NCBI GenBank assembly: GCA_030435675.1
Contig: CM059621.1
Span: forward strand, 16,368,001-16,432,000
Reading direction: 5' to 3'
Source: Steinernema hermaphroditum
Lineage: Eukaryota; Nematoda; Chromadorea; Rhabditida; Steinernematidae
DNA length: 64,000 nt
Below the pieces are notes generated by a model. That model was not told the DNA's origin, did no database searches, and saw nothing but the letters and a program-made list of their open reading frames with translations. Shown here piece by piece: positions 11,165 to 22,139 of the stretch. The first letter of the stretch is position 1. Each line of letters opens with the position of its first letter. Position numbers and translations under genes: made by a program.

Positions 11165-12530
11165 GAGGCTGCATAAAATCAAAGAGAATAGTCGAAAAAG
11201 AGTATTACACAGTCGACAAAAAAACAAAAATTTATTCATTCAACTCTGTGTATGGGGTCAAAAATTCCAAAAGGTGATTCTGAGGGGTAAATGCAAACTG
11301 TGAAAATCGAGTCGACATGAGATCAGGAGATGCAACATCCCTCTTTTTATGTCGTATGCATAAAATGGAAATCAAAAGAATATTATCGAGTTGGCAAAGA
11401 AATTGATACCAGCCTACGATACCAAAAATTCCCAAAAGTGATGTGACTCAGAGGGAATGTATTAATTTTTCAGTTCGATTTCAATGTTCTGAGTGAGCAA
11501 CCTTAACTTTTTTTCAGATCAGAAGTAGTCGTTCCAAAATTCTAAATGCTAGTCATATCGAGTTTTTGCGATTTACGACTCACATGGTGCCAGGCGCCTT
11601 AATCAGTGGCGGTCATGTAAACAGCCCCATCGCACTTTAAGTCGGCCGAATGCTGTCGGCACAGTGGGTCCTGGATGGAAAATAAACCATACCATTTCGT
11701 TGTCTTATAAATTTTAAATTCAATGGTCCAAGTGGTTTTGGCAGAAGTTTGAAAATCAAGGGTTAATTAAAGTTTTTCCCACGGGGTGGGGCTATTTATG
11801 TGGCTGCCACTGTAAGTCAACAAGAAAGATATATCACAGGTATCACCCCGTAGTCGCTGCATGTCATCTGGGTTCAGTGTCAGCGATGAAATCCGAGTTG
11901 AATATAAAAAAGAAGAATGTTATCCAGTTGCCGGAATACACTAAAAACTGACTCATTGGTGTCTGGCTACTACGGCAAAAATCGATCAAAAATTTGCGAA
12001 TACGAATACGACACAATGCAAAACATTATTGATATTATCGAGAAGACACTAAAAAATTTGTTAATTGAACTCTCCGTCGGATCACAAAAATGCCAAAAGT
12101 GATCTTTTCCTGACCCAAAGGGATAATCTGTTCAGTTCAGTGTTCAGCTTTATAAAAGAGGAATAAAAAGAATATTATCTAGTTGGTAGAAAACACTAAA
12201 AATTGATCCATAGAGCTATGACTAAGAAAGCAAAAAAGCCCAAAAGTGATCTTTCTCCTGGCCCCTGATAAATTCTCACTCGCAATTTTTGAGTTTATTT
12301 ATACAATAAGAAATAGGAAATGATATCGATTTCACTCAAGATTCTGAAACTCATCGTTCGCTGCAAATCAAGTGCCAAAAATTTAAAATTCAACTCAAAT
12401 CGAGTTCGACGAATTACAGCCCACACGAGCTACTTATAAGGCAACTGGAAAGAGATATGTCACCCGGTAGTCACTGCTTCTCATCTGGGTTCAGCGTCAG
12501 CGACTAAATCCGAGTAGAACAGATTAGTTT
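11165..12530 (+). repeat. Cluster of diverged direct repeats
   Basis: Units share AAAAGAATATTATC-AGTTGG, ACACTAAAAATTGA and CCAAAAGTGAT followed by GACCC-AAGGG words, near 11195, 11380, 11905 and 12165. A second shared block (CACCC-GTAGTC-CTGC, TCATCTGGGTTCAG, GTCAGCGA) occurs at about 11835 and 12465, so a unit of roughly 630 bp also appears duplicated. No terminal inverted repeats or coding potential seen. Confidence 0.55.
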
Positions 12531-15500
12531 ACGCGGGCGTCGAAGAACTGAATCCGGAGGTGGGGCACGGTCAAAGAGGGGGATTCCGGATGCTGGACCC
12601 AACCGATCGCCATCGACACAAATGAAAGATTAAAATGGTTCCCGACAAACCTTACGTTTAGTCAATTTTGATTTCGATTGTGGGCCACACACGGTGACCC
12701 ACTTACAGCATTCGTCTTGAAGAAATTTCCAATCCCAAATCAGAAACATTTATGCTCAATGAAATAAATGAAGCCTGGTACCAAAAGAGAATTTTTGTTA
12801 TGAGCCGCTTCATCCGAGCAGGGTTATATAATTTTTGATCGGGGGTCTCCTGAGAGTTTGCTATGTTATCACCATCAAACGATTAGCCTATCATGAGCTA
12901 GAACTACAAGATCTTCCTCATTCGCGGTTATTCGCCTCTGTGTGTCAGAGTTAAGAAGCTCAAGCGAACTGTTTTAGGATTGACTTTGAAAGTGAGCCGC
13001 CGCGGAACGTGTCATTTTTTTATTTCCACTCTGCGGTCAATCAAACACAGCAGATAAAAACAAGACGACTCTATCCTAGAATAGCCGAGTCAGCTAATTA
13101 GCAAAAAAACCACCACACTCCAGGAGGTGCGCCAATCCGTATGAAGGATTTAGATACCGGTTACAGGATGATACATAGAACATAAGGTTCGGTCTGATAT
13201 AGTCCAGAACCAGCTGTTGGAACTTCTTTGTTAATCATACTTCTAGCCCTCAATCAGAGATGCCGACGAGTCCAAATTCGTTCGTCCGGACTTGTGGCTC
13301 GAACTTGCTGGGCATCACTGGTCCAGAGCATCATAATCTTCCCCGAAAATCACATCATCTTCCGCACTTAATTCTCGCGCCTTCGCCAATAGGTCAAGCG
13401 CGCTAAAAACGGCTCAAACGGCGACTGATCTGCGTCAGCCGAAACGGCTTTCTCGAAGAAGTTGCAGCTAATTCGCTCGACAAGGGATTAGCGACGTCGC
13501 CACCTTACGTATCATCCGCGCTAAGCACCAACTGTTGGGATTCGGCGTTGCGTATGGGGGAGGAAATAGGATTATCCGCGACTGTGACCGCTAGCACGGC
13601 ATCTCGATCTTTTAGTGCAGTGGGGACGCCGAGCTCAGTTCTTCTCGTGTTTTAGCGGGGACCGCCAGTGGTAATGAGAGACTACTGTAGGAGACGCGAT
13701 AAGACGCTAATCCCAAGGCAAACGTGACAACAACGTGCGCCAAAAACTTTCAACGTCGCCGTGTGATTACGGACCGGATGAACAAACGGAAACCCTTACT
13801 GTTCCGAATTCTAGAAAGACACGGATGCAAGAGCATACAATTCATAAGAGAATAGGGAGATTAGGTGACCATCTCAGGTAACAAGCAAACTAAACACAAA
13901 CTTAAACTTTAATTTAAAGAAAATATGTACTCAACTCATTCAGCGAACTCCAGAACGCCTGGAGATAATGGAGCCCGTGGGCGGCCACGGCTTAAGGGTC
14001 AGAGTGGAACTGACAGAATCGATGGTACTTTTCGATTTCATCGAACCGGGCCGATCGTTACCGATACAAATGAAAAACCAAAGGCCCCATTGCGGTCACT
14101 TTCAAACAGCAGACAAAACAAGGACACGGGCCGGCATTGAACCGACCCCGACCGGTCTACAAATCAGACACGTTCACTGGCAAAGCCAAAATTCTTGACA
14201 GCTGAGATCGTTCATACCTATCCATGATCGTCCGTTACGACCGATGAAAATGGGGAAAAATATAAACGAAATAAAGAACATGGCTTTCCATGACGATGGT
14301 CCCGCTGCAATCACCCTGGTCCATGTTTCATAGCACTCGTCCATGGTTCGTATCCATGCAGAAATTGTTAAAACAGCCGTTATTATACGTACCGAAAGGG
14401 AAGCGAGAACGCTTGTGTAATGTTCAAAAATACCACGAACTGAAATGCACAATTAAATTTCTTCTTGACCTTCTGACAAGTACAAGACAAGGTCGGAAAA
14501 ACCGCTCAAAAATTTAGAAGAAGAAAGACACGAAAAATTACACGACAAAAATATTGCCTTCTACTGAATTGTCTTATTGATATCATGTTTCTTTTGGTTT
14601 TCTTTTGCATCTAAGCTATGTGCAGTAGGTGTAGTTTCTATGTAATGTCGTCGCCGTTTCTACTGTTAAACCGATGGTTCTGGCGAGTGATATAAGTGCC
14701 TTTTTTCCGTGCTGCTTCAGTCCGCCACCAAAACGGCACATCCCGCCACGAAAATGAATGCCAACGGAAAAGCAAAATGTGCGCATCAATGTGATCCAAA
14801 GCCCAAGCTTCAGAGCCCAAAAACGGTGCCTCCGAACCTTTGAACCCTATGATCTGAACCTGCGTACCATAGAAGACACCTACCTACCCACACAACCTTT
14901 TCTCATCGGTTTTTACTCAAACAACGAAAGGACCGTAGTTCCGAAGAACGCCTCCAAACGACGGCCACAAGTCCGGAATCTCCGATGGTTAAGCGAATAT
15001 ATAGCGGCTTTTTTGTCTCCCGACATTTTTAGTCATCATTATAGCGCCAAAAGCGGATGAGCCCCCGTAATCCCATCCACGCTTATCTCGGCTGCTGATG
15101 TGTTCAACTCTTGTAATCCACTATTTGACGTCAAGACTGAACCTCACGTGTCATCCACACCTAATGATGCAACTGTTCGGCCACGTCACCGCGAAATTAG
15201 TTCGATGCAAGCGGATTGAAATAAACATTCGCGCACAAAGGATTAACCGGAAATGATGGCATCCCACGTAGGGTGACTCAGGCGATCCCATAATTTGCTA
15301 CACCCCTAATAGAAAATTCACTGGGAAGGGGACGCGTAAATGTCTTCTACACATAAGTAGGAAATCGTCCTCCGATCGCTAATCCCCTGCTCCGTTGCCA
15401 TCTTTATCACAAAGAAAACTTCTTATACTGATAATCCAATGATAAGGACGGCAATTAGCGACGCTGTCAGGATTAGCGACCCGCCGGTTGTAGGAGGAAA

Positions 15501-18500
15501 GTAAGGGGGAGCGGAGTAGCAGCATCCGATTAGATTATCGGTGTCGCCAAAATGGGCCGCGGGAGAAGAAGCGCCACGCTAATCGCCTTAACCGAGTGGA
15601 ACTTCCAAAAGGTACCCGGAGAGGGGTCGTTGCAGGACCCGCGGGAGGTAAGCGACCGCCGGTGTTTACGTGGACGGAGAAGAAGCGCCCTAATGAAACG
15701 GATTACGTCAAGAGGTGTTTTCTCAAATGGGGTGATGATTAGCATTTGCGACTGTTGATTGCGATCGGCGCTACCGTAATCCGTTAAAGAATCACAATGG
15801 GGGGACAATGTGATTCTTTAGGGCATTCGAAGGGCCTATACAGAAGATCTCAGCCAGAGTAGCTTCAATCGAGATGCGTTCCAGGCGATACAGACCCCTT
15901 AACATCGCTATAAACGGCCAAGAAGCCGGGTCCGGGGGAGAAGACGCCGCTGGGGGACGCGGGGATTAGAGTGGGCATAATGAAATGAGCACTCGAATTA
16001 GAGGCCAATTATGAGAGGAGTGAAACGAAGTGAAAAATTCCTTAATCCCTTCGCACACAGTGCAGCCCTAACCGGCGGCCACTTACGAAAACACTCCAGC
16101 GATCGATTCCGCCTTCGGATTACTGTAGGCGACTGACTCAATTAGCGGATTAAACGTTGCAAAGCCGCCTGTAATTGTCGCGGCAGGACCCCGCAGGTAA
16201 TTAGAGGGAGAGATTTAAGGATTTATGCTCCGATCGATCACTTCAGGAGTGCGCCGAAATTGAGTTCGCTAACTCACTAATTACTCCTAATCGGTGTCAT
16301 TCTCCTTTCGCTCGATGGGAGCAACCTTGGGAGTCAAAGAGGCCGCCTAATTACAGCCAGTCGACCGCCGACGGACACTTTGATTGACCGAACATATGGG
16401 AATTAGAGACCAAAAGAGTATTCAAATTGGGATACAGTATCGGAGATCGGGCGACATCGGATCCACGCCGGGAATCGATCTCTTCACAGTCTTTGTGTCT
16501 CGGAAGGACCTCTCGAGTCGTTAGACATGCACGTCGGCCGAAGTGTGTTTGTTCGATTGGCACTTGGAAGTCGAGAGAACACAAATCGGAAGTTTGAAGC
16601 GCCGCTGAGCAAACAAGCGCTGAGGTTGAGGTGCTAACAGATCCGATTAGGGCGCTCGATTAGGCGATTAGGAATGCTCCTACATTCCTTCGGTCCGCTT
16701 TGAACCTCTCTTGGATAGAAAAAGCCAATTTCCCGGCGTGGAAACGATCGTAATTTGAGTAAATCGATGAGGTAGGAGGAGGGCGACTGGTTCGTTCCAG
16801 GCGACTCCCCACCGCATTAAAATTAATGCAAAAACAAAAAATCGAATTCGGATCGTTTGCCGACATCGCCGATTGCAAATCGCGGGCATAATTGAGAGAG
16901 GGCCACAGGCCTGGCCGCGGCCCTCCGTCATATGATTATAGTAACTGGGCCAAAAAACGAGGTGAGCTCGGAAACAGATGTCGACGGAGGCAAACGGAGG
17001 CTGTAGGAGTGCATGTTTCTTGACACTTCGCGACGGTGTTCAAACAGAGAGCCGGTCCACGGGCTGTTTGCACTTCCATTTAGCCAATTCGCACCGTTTG
17101 CCGCGGCGGAAGAGCGAGAAAACACGAGTCCATACAGTGCGGACAAAGCGCCACTTTTAAACTTCGCCGTCGCCGCGCCATGGACAAGGCAACATTTATC
17201 TTGCAGGAGGACGCCCTCGGGCTAGAAGTCGAAATCGCGGCGTCGGGCGAGTCGGGATGATTGATTGGCAAATTGGCGGAGCGAATTAACGTGCCGTCGT
17301 GTCGAACACACCTGATGTGACAGCGATAAATCTCCGAAAACATCACAGCCCCTACTGTAGGCCCGACGGCTATCGTAGACGCGGCGCTAATTGAATCAGG
17401 CAGCGGCTGTCGCGGCGATGAGCGATGGCGAAACCGGAGATTTGTGTTGACTCTGCGCCTCAAGCCGATGATCGAGCGATCGAGCACCTCCAGAAGGGTC
17501 GATCTGTCGCCGTTTCCGTCCTCCACCTCCTCCTCTTCTGCGCCTCCGAACTCGTTCCAACACCGCAATCGATCATTGCGCGCCGAATTAATTTACCGTT
17601 CGCTAACGTCGCCACCGGCGGTGGACAAAGAATCGTCTTTTTCGCGTCGTTAATTGGCGGCGCAACTCGCGCGGCAGGACACCTGTTAGCGACGCCGATT
17701 ACTCGTGCTAATCGTCTTAATCCTCCTCGAGGTCATCTCGGCCGGGCGCCCCCGGGCCCGCGCCCCTGGCGGCGTCCGATTCAAAAGACGAATAATTACG
17801 CGTTGGAGGGCCGCCGTAAACAAAGGAATTATGCGGTAATTAGACGTCTTAAGTGGGCCACGAAGGCGCACGGCGGAAACGTCGCCAATTGGAGGCAATT
17901 AAAACGCTTAAACGATTAGCAAATATTTGCGCCGAAAACACAATCGAGGCCCTGGAGGGATATAATGGAATTATACAAATCAGGGACCGATCGAGGCGAT
18001 GGCGAATCCTTGAGGCCATATTAGGAATGCACGAAATTCAATCGCTTAATCTCGTCAGCAAACAGACAATTAGAAGGAAGAAGGGAGAAGTAATTAGACG
18101 CGAATGGCTTCCGAGGCGCTCCAAATGAATTTCATTAAATTCTTATTGGTGCGTCGTTCTTTGTGTACGTTGTTCGGTCACACAAGTATCGCTTACAGGA
18201 GGCGAAAGGGGGCCGGAACGCTCAGAAGGGCAGCGTCGTCATCGTAATAATGCCGAAGTGACCCAAACGTCACTCGCTGTGTTAAGTCGCTTCATCTCCG
18301 TCCAGATTGTCAATCCAGTGGCATGGCCCAGTACATAACGGATCTATGTATATCTGAATCCATCGGAAGTGATCATTTTGGCTCAAAAATGGCTCAAATC
18401 GTATCTGAATATGACGCATCCTGAAATAGCACAACAACCAAATGTTATAAAAAATGTATTATCGGATGAGTACAATTCTAACCACGACAATATTCCACTC

Positions 18501-18506
18501 CTTCTT
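12531..18506. other. Long non-coding stretch, GC-rich toward 15.4-18.1 kb
   Basis: No ORF here has a convincing start, splice structure and domain. The larger frames (14758-15060, 17080-17568 minus, 17425-17919 plus) overlap each other or have low-complexity composition, so I leave them uncalled. From about 13.4 to 18.1 kb the DNA is full of GATTAGCG, TAATTAG and TACCGTAATC words, as in the alr-1 upstream DNA. It may hold distal regulatory sequence. A tRNA-like relic lies at 14133-14190. Confidence 0.45.
14133..14190 (-). repeat. tRNA-like SINE head (relic)
   Basis: On the minus strand the sequence has an A-box-like TGGCTTTGCCAG, an anticodon-like hairpin (GTCT, seven-base loop, AGAC) and a perfect B-box form GGTTCAATGCC with a five-pair T stem. 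The flanks do not form an acceptor stem, so it is not a functional tRNA. The layout resembles the tRNA-like part of the composite elements at 51.4 and 57.4 kb. Confidence 0.5.
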
Positions 18507-19938
18507 CTAGGCTTTTCGGCTCAGCAGCTCCGTGATGTCGATGCTACCGTCCTCGAATATTCCCTTGACCATGCGATCGAAGATCCTGACGATGTCATCT
18601 CGGTCTTGGGACGACTTCACCGTCCGCGTCGTGTTGAACCTGTCGTAGGGTTCCTCGATGTACATCTCGAAGACGCTCTCCTCGATCGTGTACTGCCTAA
18701 AAAGTCAGGAGTCACCCAGGAACACGGGGAGAAACGTACCGTGTGATGAGCCTTCCCTCTCTGATGACGATGGCATGCTGGTCCCAGTTGAACTCGGCGA
18801 AGTAGGCGATGAAAGCGAGAAGTAGTTCCGCTGGCGATCGGTCGTTTGGCTCCAGTTCTGAAAGTACCGAAGTTTAGGAGCGTTATGGAGAGCATTGTTA
18901 CCGAATTTCGAGGGGATGCAAAGATGGTGCGGGCCGGAAATGCACTTGATGTTTATGAATGGTTTGAAGACGTGCGGGAAGAGGCCGTTCAGATTCGGCA
19001 CTATCGGTGGGGAGCACACGCTCTGCAGGAAGTGGATGGCCATCATCACGAAGGAGAAGCTAGAAGAGATCCCGGTCAGCAGGAGATATGAAAGGTGACA
19101 GGAACCTGTTGAGCCGACCTTTCTGCGAGTCCAGGATGCCGGCGTTACTGGCCCAGCTCTTGATTGCCATAATGAGCGGCTGGACACGTTCGTCAAAGAG
19201 CACGTAGTGCCGCACCAGGTGGTTGCTGTAGAACTGGGCGATGACATTGCAGTTGATGTCGACCTCCATGTCACCGAACTCTTCCGTGAGGTAGATCCGG
19301 ATGATGGGCACCTAAGGAGACGTTCCAGAGCAATCTTCATCGGCGGACATACCGTAGTCTGGCTGATGTATCTGTGGAAGGCGACCATCGTGGGCTTCTC
19401 GACCATGAACGCGTCGTGGAGTTCCTGCAAGGTCTCGTGGACAAATCTGAAGCAGTGCAAATGAGTGACGGCCCTGGTGCTTCTTGTGTTACTGTCTGTC
19501 GTCGGAGTAAACGCCATCTTCGTTCAGAACACAGAGGCACAGGTCGAAGTCACTCCTCTTGACGCACAGGCGGGTGACGGTAGATCCTACAGGGATGAGC
19601 AAGCCATCAGGGAAGACCTAGAACGACCCACGTCACACCCAGATTTCTTAAAACTCATACTTTTCTGACGGTTTTCCTGAGTTCGTCGCGGACCCTCCGT
19701 TTCACGGCGCGTTCCTGTGAACCCTTCAACGAAATAACTCAGCCACATCGATTAATACCTTCTTTACCTCCTGGTTTTGCAGGCAGTAGTGGGCGATCTG
19801 CTCATCCAACGCTGCCATCTTCTCTGGGAACCTCTGCTTGTATGAATCAACCTGACTGAAGACACGGATGGACTGCTCCTTGGGCACCATAGTCACATGG
19901 AGCCTTTGTCCGTACCATTCCCTTCGCGTAGCATTCAT
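18507..19938 (-). CDS. GLD-2/TENT2-like non-canonical poly(A)/poly(U) polymerase, copy 1
   Basis: Adds ribonucleotides to RNA 3' ends; GLD-2/PUP relatives polyadenylate or uridylate mRNAs or small RNAs, usually with an RNA-binding partner. Eight exons: 19938-19768, 19714-19661, 19617-19493, 19446-19353, 19311-19106, 19059-18902, 18857-18740, 18696-18507 (371 residues, frame kept throughout). Catalytic signature: GST then KRSDFDLCLCV (two Asp of the DxD), third Asp in MEVDINCN. A central SFSFVMMAIHFLQ helix and a PAP-associated region (SPAELLLAFIAYFAEF, then IREGR) follow. No RRM or zinc finger, so specificity would need a cofactor. The start follows TTTTCAG by eight bases, compatible with spliced-leader addition. 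It lies 249 bp downstream of a paralog on the same strand, so a shared operon is possible. Confidence 0.88.
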
Positions 19939-20187
19939 TCTGCAACTGAAAAGTGAGCTACAGGAATGAACAGCACGAGTGAACAACAACGGTGTTCCAA
20001 AAGAACTCCAAATTTAAATGGCAGTCAAATAGCTGCTTCACATCCGCAGATCCTGTGAACAGCACCAAACAAAGATAAGGTCGGGCTCTGAACCCTTCAA
20101 ACACATGTACACAAGAGTGATAAATAATGAAAGACAAAGGCAGAAGAAGATCACAAATATACGGTTATATCACAAGCAAACTTGTTG

Positions 20188-21601
20188 TTATTCTTTTTCG
20201 ATCCCTATCAGACCGAGGATGTCGCCGTCGTCACAGTCCATTAATGCAGCGCTGCTTCTGAAGGTCTTCTGTATATCGATGCGGGTGAACGGACTTCTCA
20301 TGGTTCGCATGGTGTTGTAGCGTTCGTAGGGTTCTTCGATGAACATCTCACCGGCATCGCTCTCCCGTTCCAGCGCCGGCTCTCTGAACAGGGAAGGTGA
20401 GATATAGTCGTGCGCGTCACAGAAGTACCTGTCGACTCTTTTCCCCAGTCGCACGTAGATGGCATGCAGATCAAATCGGAAATCGGCGTAGTATATCAAG
20501 AAACCGAGGAGCAGCTCTGCTACAGAAAGGTGGTTCTGGGCCAGTCCTGAATAGAGCGTAATTAGGGTCAGTTTCAAATGGGTTGATTACTCTTCTTCAA
20601 GTTAGGGATGCAGTGGTCGTGGTACAGCGGGAAACGGTGCAGTGGGACCTTCTCAGCCTGGAACACGCTTGGGAACAGGGCGCACAGGTTGGGCAAGATG
20701 GGAGGTGAAACTACGCACTGCAGAAAGTGGATGACCATCATCGTCAACGTGAAGCTGTTCAGCTTTCCATGCTGCGAGTCTAGAACGTCCACTTTGCGGC
20801 CCCAGCTCTTCACGGCCATAACCAGCGGCCGTACACGATCGTCGAAGAGAACATAGTGCTGCACAAGATGGTTGGTATAGAAGACGTCCGTTGAGTTGCA
20901 GGTGATGTCGACGTCCAGGTCGTTGTACATGTCGTTCAATGCCAGGCGGATGATGGGCACCTAAACACGGACAAACAAGGTTAACAGTTCTAATTTACGA
21001 GTAGGACTACCGTTGCCTGGATGTACCGGCTGAAGCAAATCATTTCTATCGGTCTGTTGACGGTCAGCTCAACGTGGAAGTCGTCGAGGATCTCTGATAC
21101 GGCACTAAACGGTCAAGTTGAAGTTTTGGAAATTAAAAAGCAGCCTGCCTGCTATTCGTTGGGAAATCGCCGTTATTATCGGAAACGCAGAGGCAAAGAT
21201 CGAAATCACCGCTCTTCTCGCAAAGCATCTGGGAAGTCGATCCCATGGTTACCAGAGTTGCGCTCTCGAAGACCTGAATGAAAGGCTTCGAAACCGATCG
21301 ACCACGACAACAAACTTTTTTGGCGCATTTGATCAATTCTTGTCGAACGGTTTCCTTCAGTTCCAGTTCCTTGTCTGGCTGAAATGATATGCTATCAAAA
21401 TAAACGACTCAAGAACACGCATACCGCAGTGTGTTCCTCGACATATCTCCGGATCTTCTCGTCCAACGCGGCTAATTTCTCGGGATGCCTCTGCTTGTAT
21501 CCGGCGACCTTTTTGAAGATTTGATCGGTCGTCTCGGCGCCCACAGCAGTGACATACACACGCTCGAATGGGTCTACGCCAGATGATTTGGAAGAGTGCA
21601 T
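20188..21601 (-). CDS. GLD-2/TENT2-like polymerase, copy 2 (one non-canonical splice donor)
   Basis: Paralog of the next gene downstream, with the same fold: GSTSQMLCEKSGDFDLCL, third Asp in LDVDITCN, then LTMMVIHFLQ and a PAP-associated region (SVAELLLGFLIYYADF). Exons 21601-21425, 21378-21146, 21104-21011, 20960-20591, 20546-20188 give 410 residues in frame. Exon 21104-21011 is 94 nt, exactly like its counterpart in copy 1. To keep frame, the intron before it must start GG instead of GT (a GC donor one base away breaks frame). That suggests a mutated donor, sequence error or early decay; the rest looks intact. The ATG follows TTTTTCAG closely. Upstream (21741-21935) lies a block duplicated in front of the tyrosine phosphatase gene. 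Confidence 0.85.
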
Positions 21602-21740
21602 CTGGGATAATCACTGAAAAAGGCATATCACAAAATAGGACAATTTGGTGTTAGAAACGTGAACGTACACGATAAAAAAACTCTCCACTTGCAAAGAAAA
21701 GACAAGAGACAGAGATAGGCTATACAAGCAAGAAAATCGG

Positions 21741-21935
21741 TAGCAGTTGCTAGCGCAAATACAGAGAAGTGGACGTCGTGACGGCATTTGCCGCCTTTTA
21801 CAGCGACTCTCCTCCTGCAGCCGCAGACTTGCTTATCTGTCTCGAAAAAAGAGGCGTCTCTTCTACCGAACATGGGACATAAGCCGTTTTAACGCACAGT
21901 CGGTGCGAGACCTCAAATTCCTCACATGAGTGGAT
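21741..21935 (-). repeat. Duplicated upstream block (copy in front of GLD-2-like copy 2)
   Basis: The reverse complement matches 26726-26920. Both copies are oriented toward the gene that follows them. Shared features are ACCGACTGTG, AACGGCTTATGTC, TTCGGTAGAAGAGACG, GTCGCTRTAAAAGGCG and TTCACTTC. A short frame beginning MFGRRDASFF spans part of it and keeps C-x-C and KC-x-H-x-x-H residues in both copies. It could be a shared promoter, a 5' exon or a micro-gene. Confidence 0.7.
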
Positions 21936-22139
21936 TCCCCAGTGCACACGCTTGCTTGTGTAGTCAGTTATGGGTTTGGATTTTAGCACACTCATCACGA
22001 GCATATCATACGTTCCCAGGTGCCCCAAAATACGAATCAAATCACTTTACAAGAATTCTATTTACAAAATACAATTACAAGACAGTGGAGTTCGCTTAGG
22101 AACAGAAGACAAGGAAGACAACAGAACAGTCTCCGTAAC

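Noticed and set aside
14133..14190. A functional tRNA gene
   Set aside because: T arm and B box are good, but there is no acceptor-stem pairing and position 33 is not T; better explained as a SINE head.
17080..17919. Overlapping frames of 162 and 164 codons on opposite strands
   Set aside because: GC-rich DNA with stops depleted in several frames; no splice sites, start context or domain.
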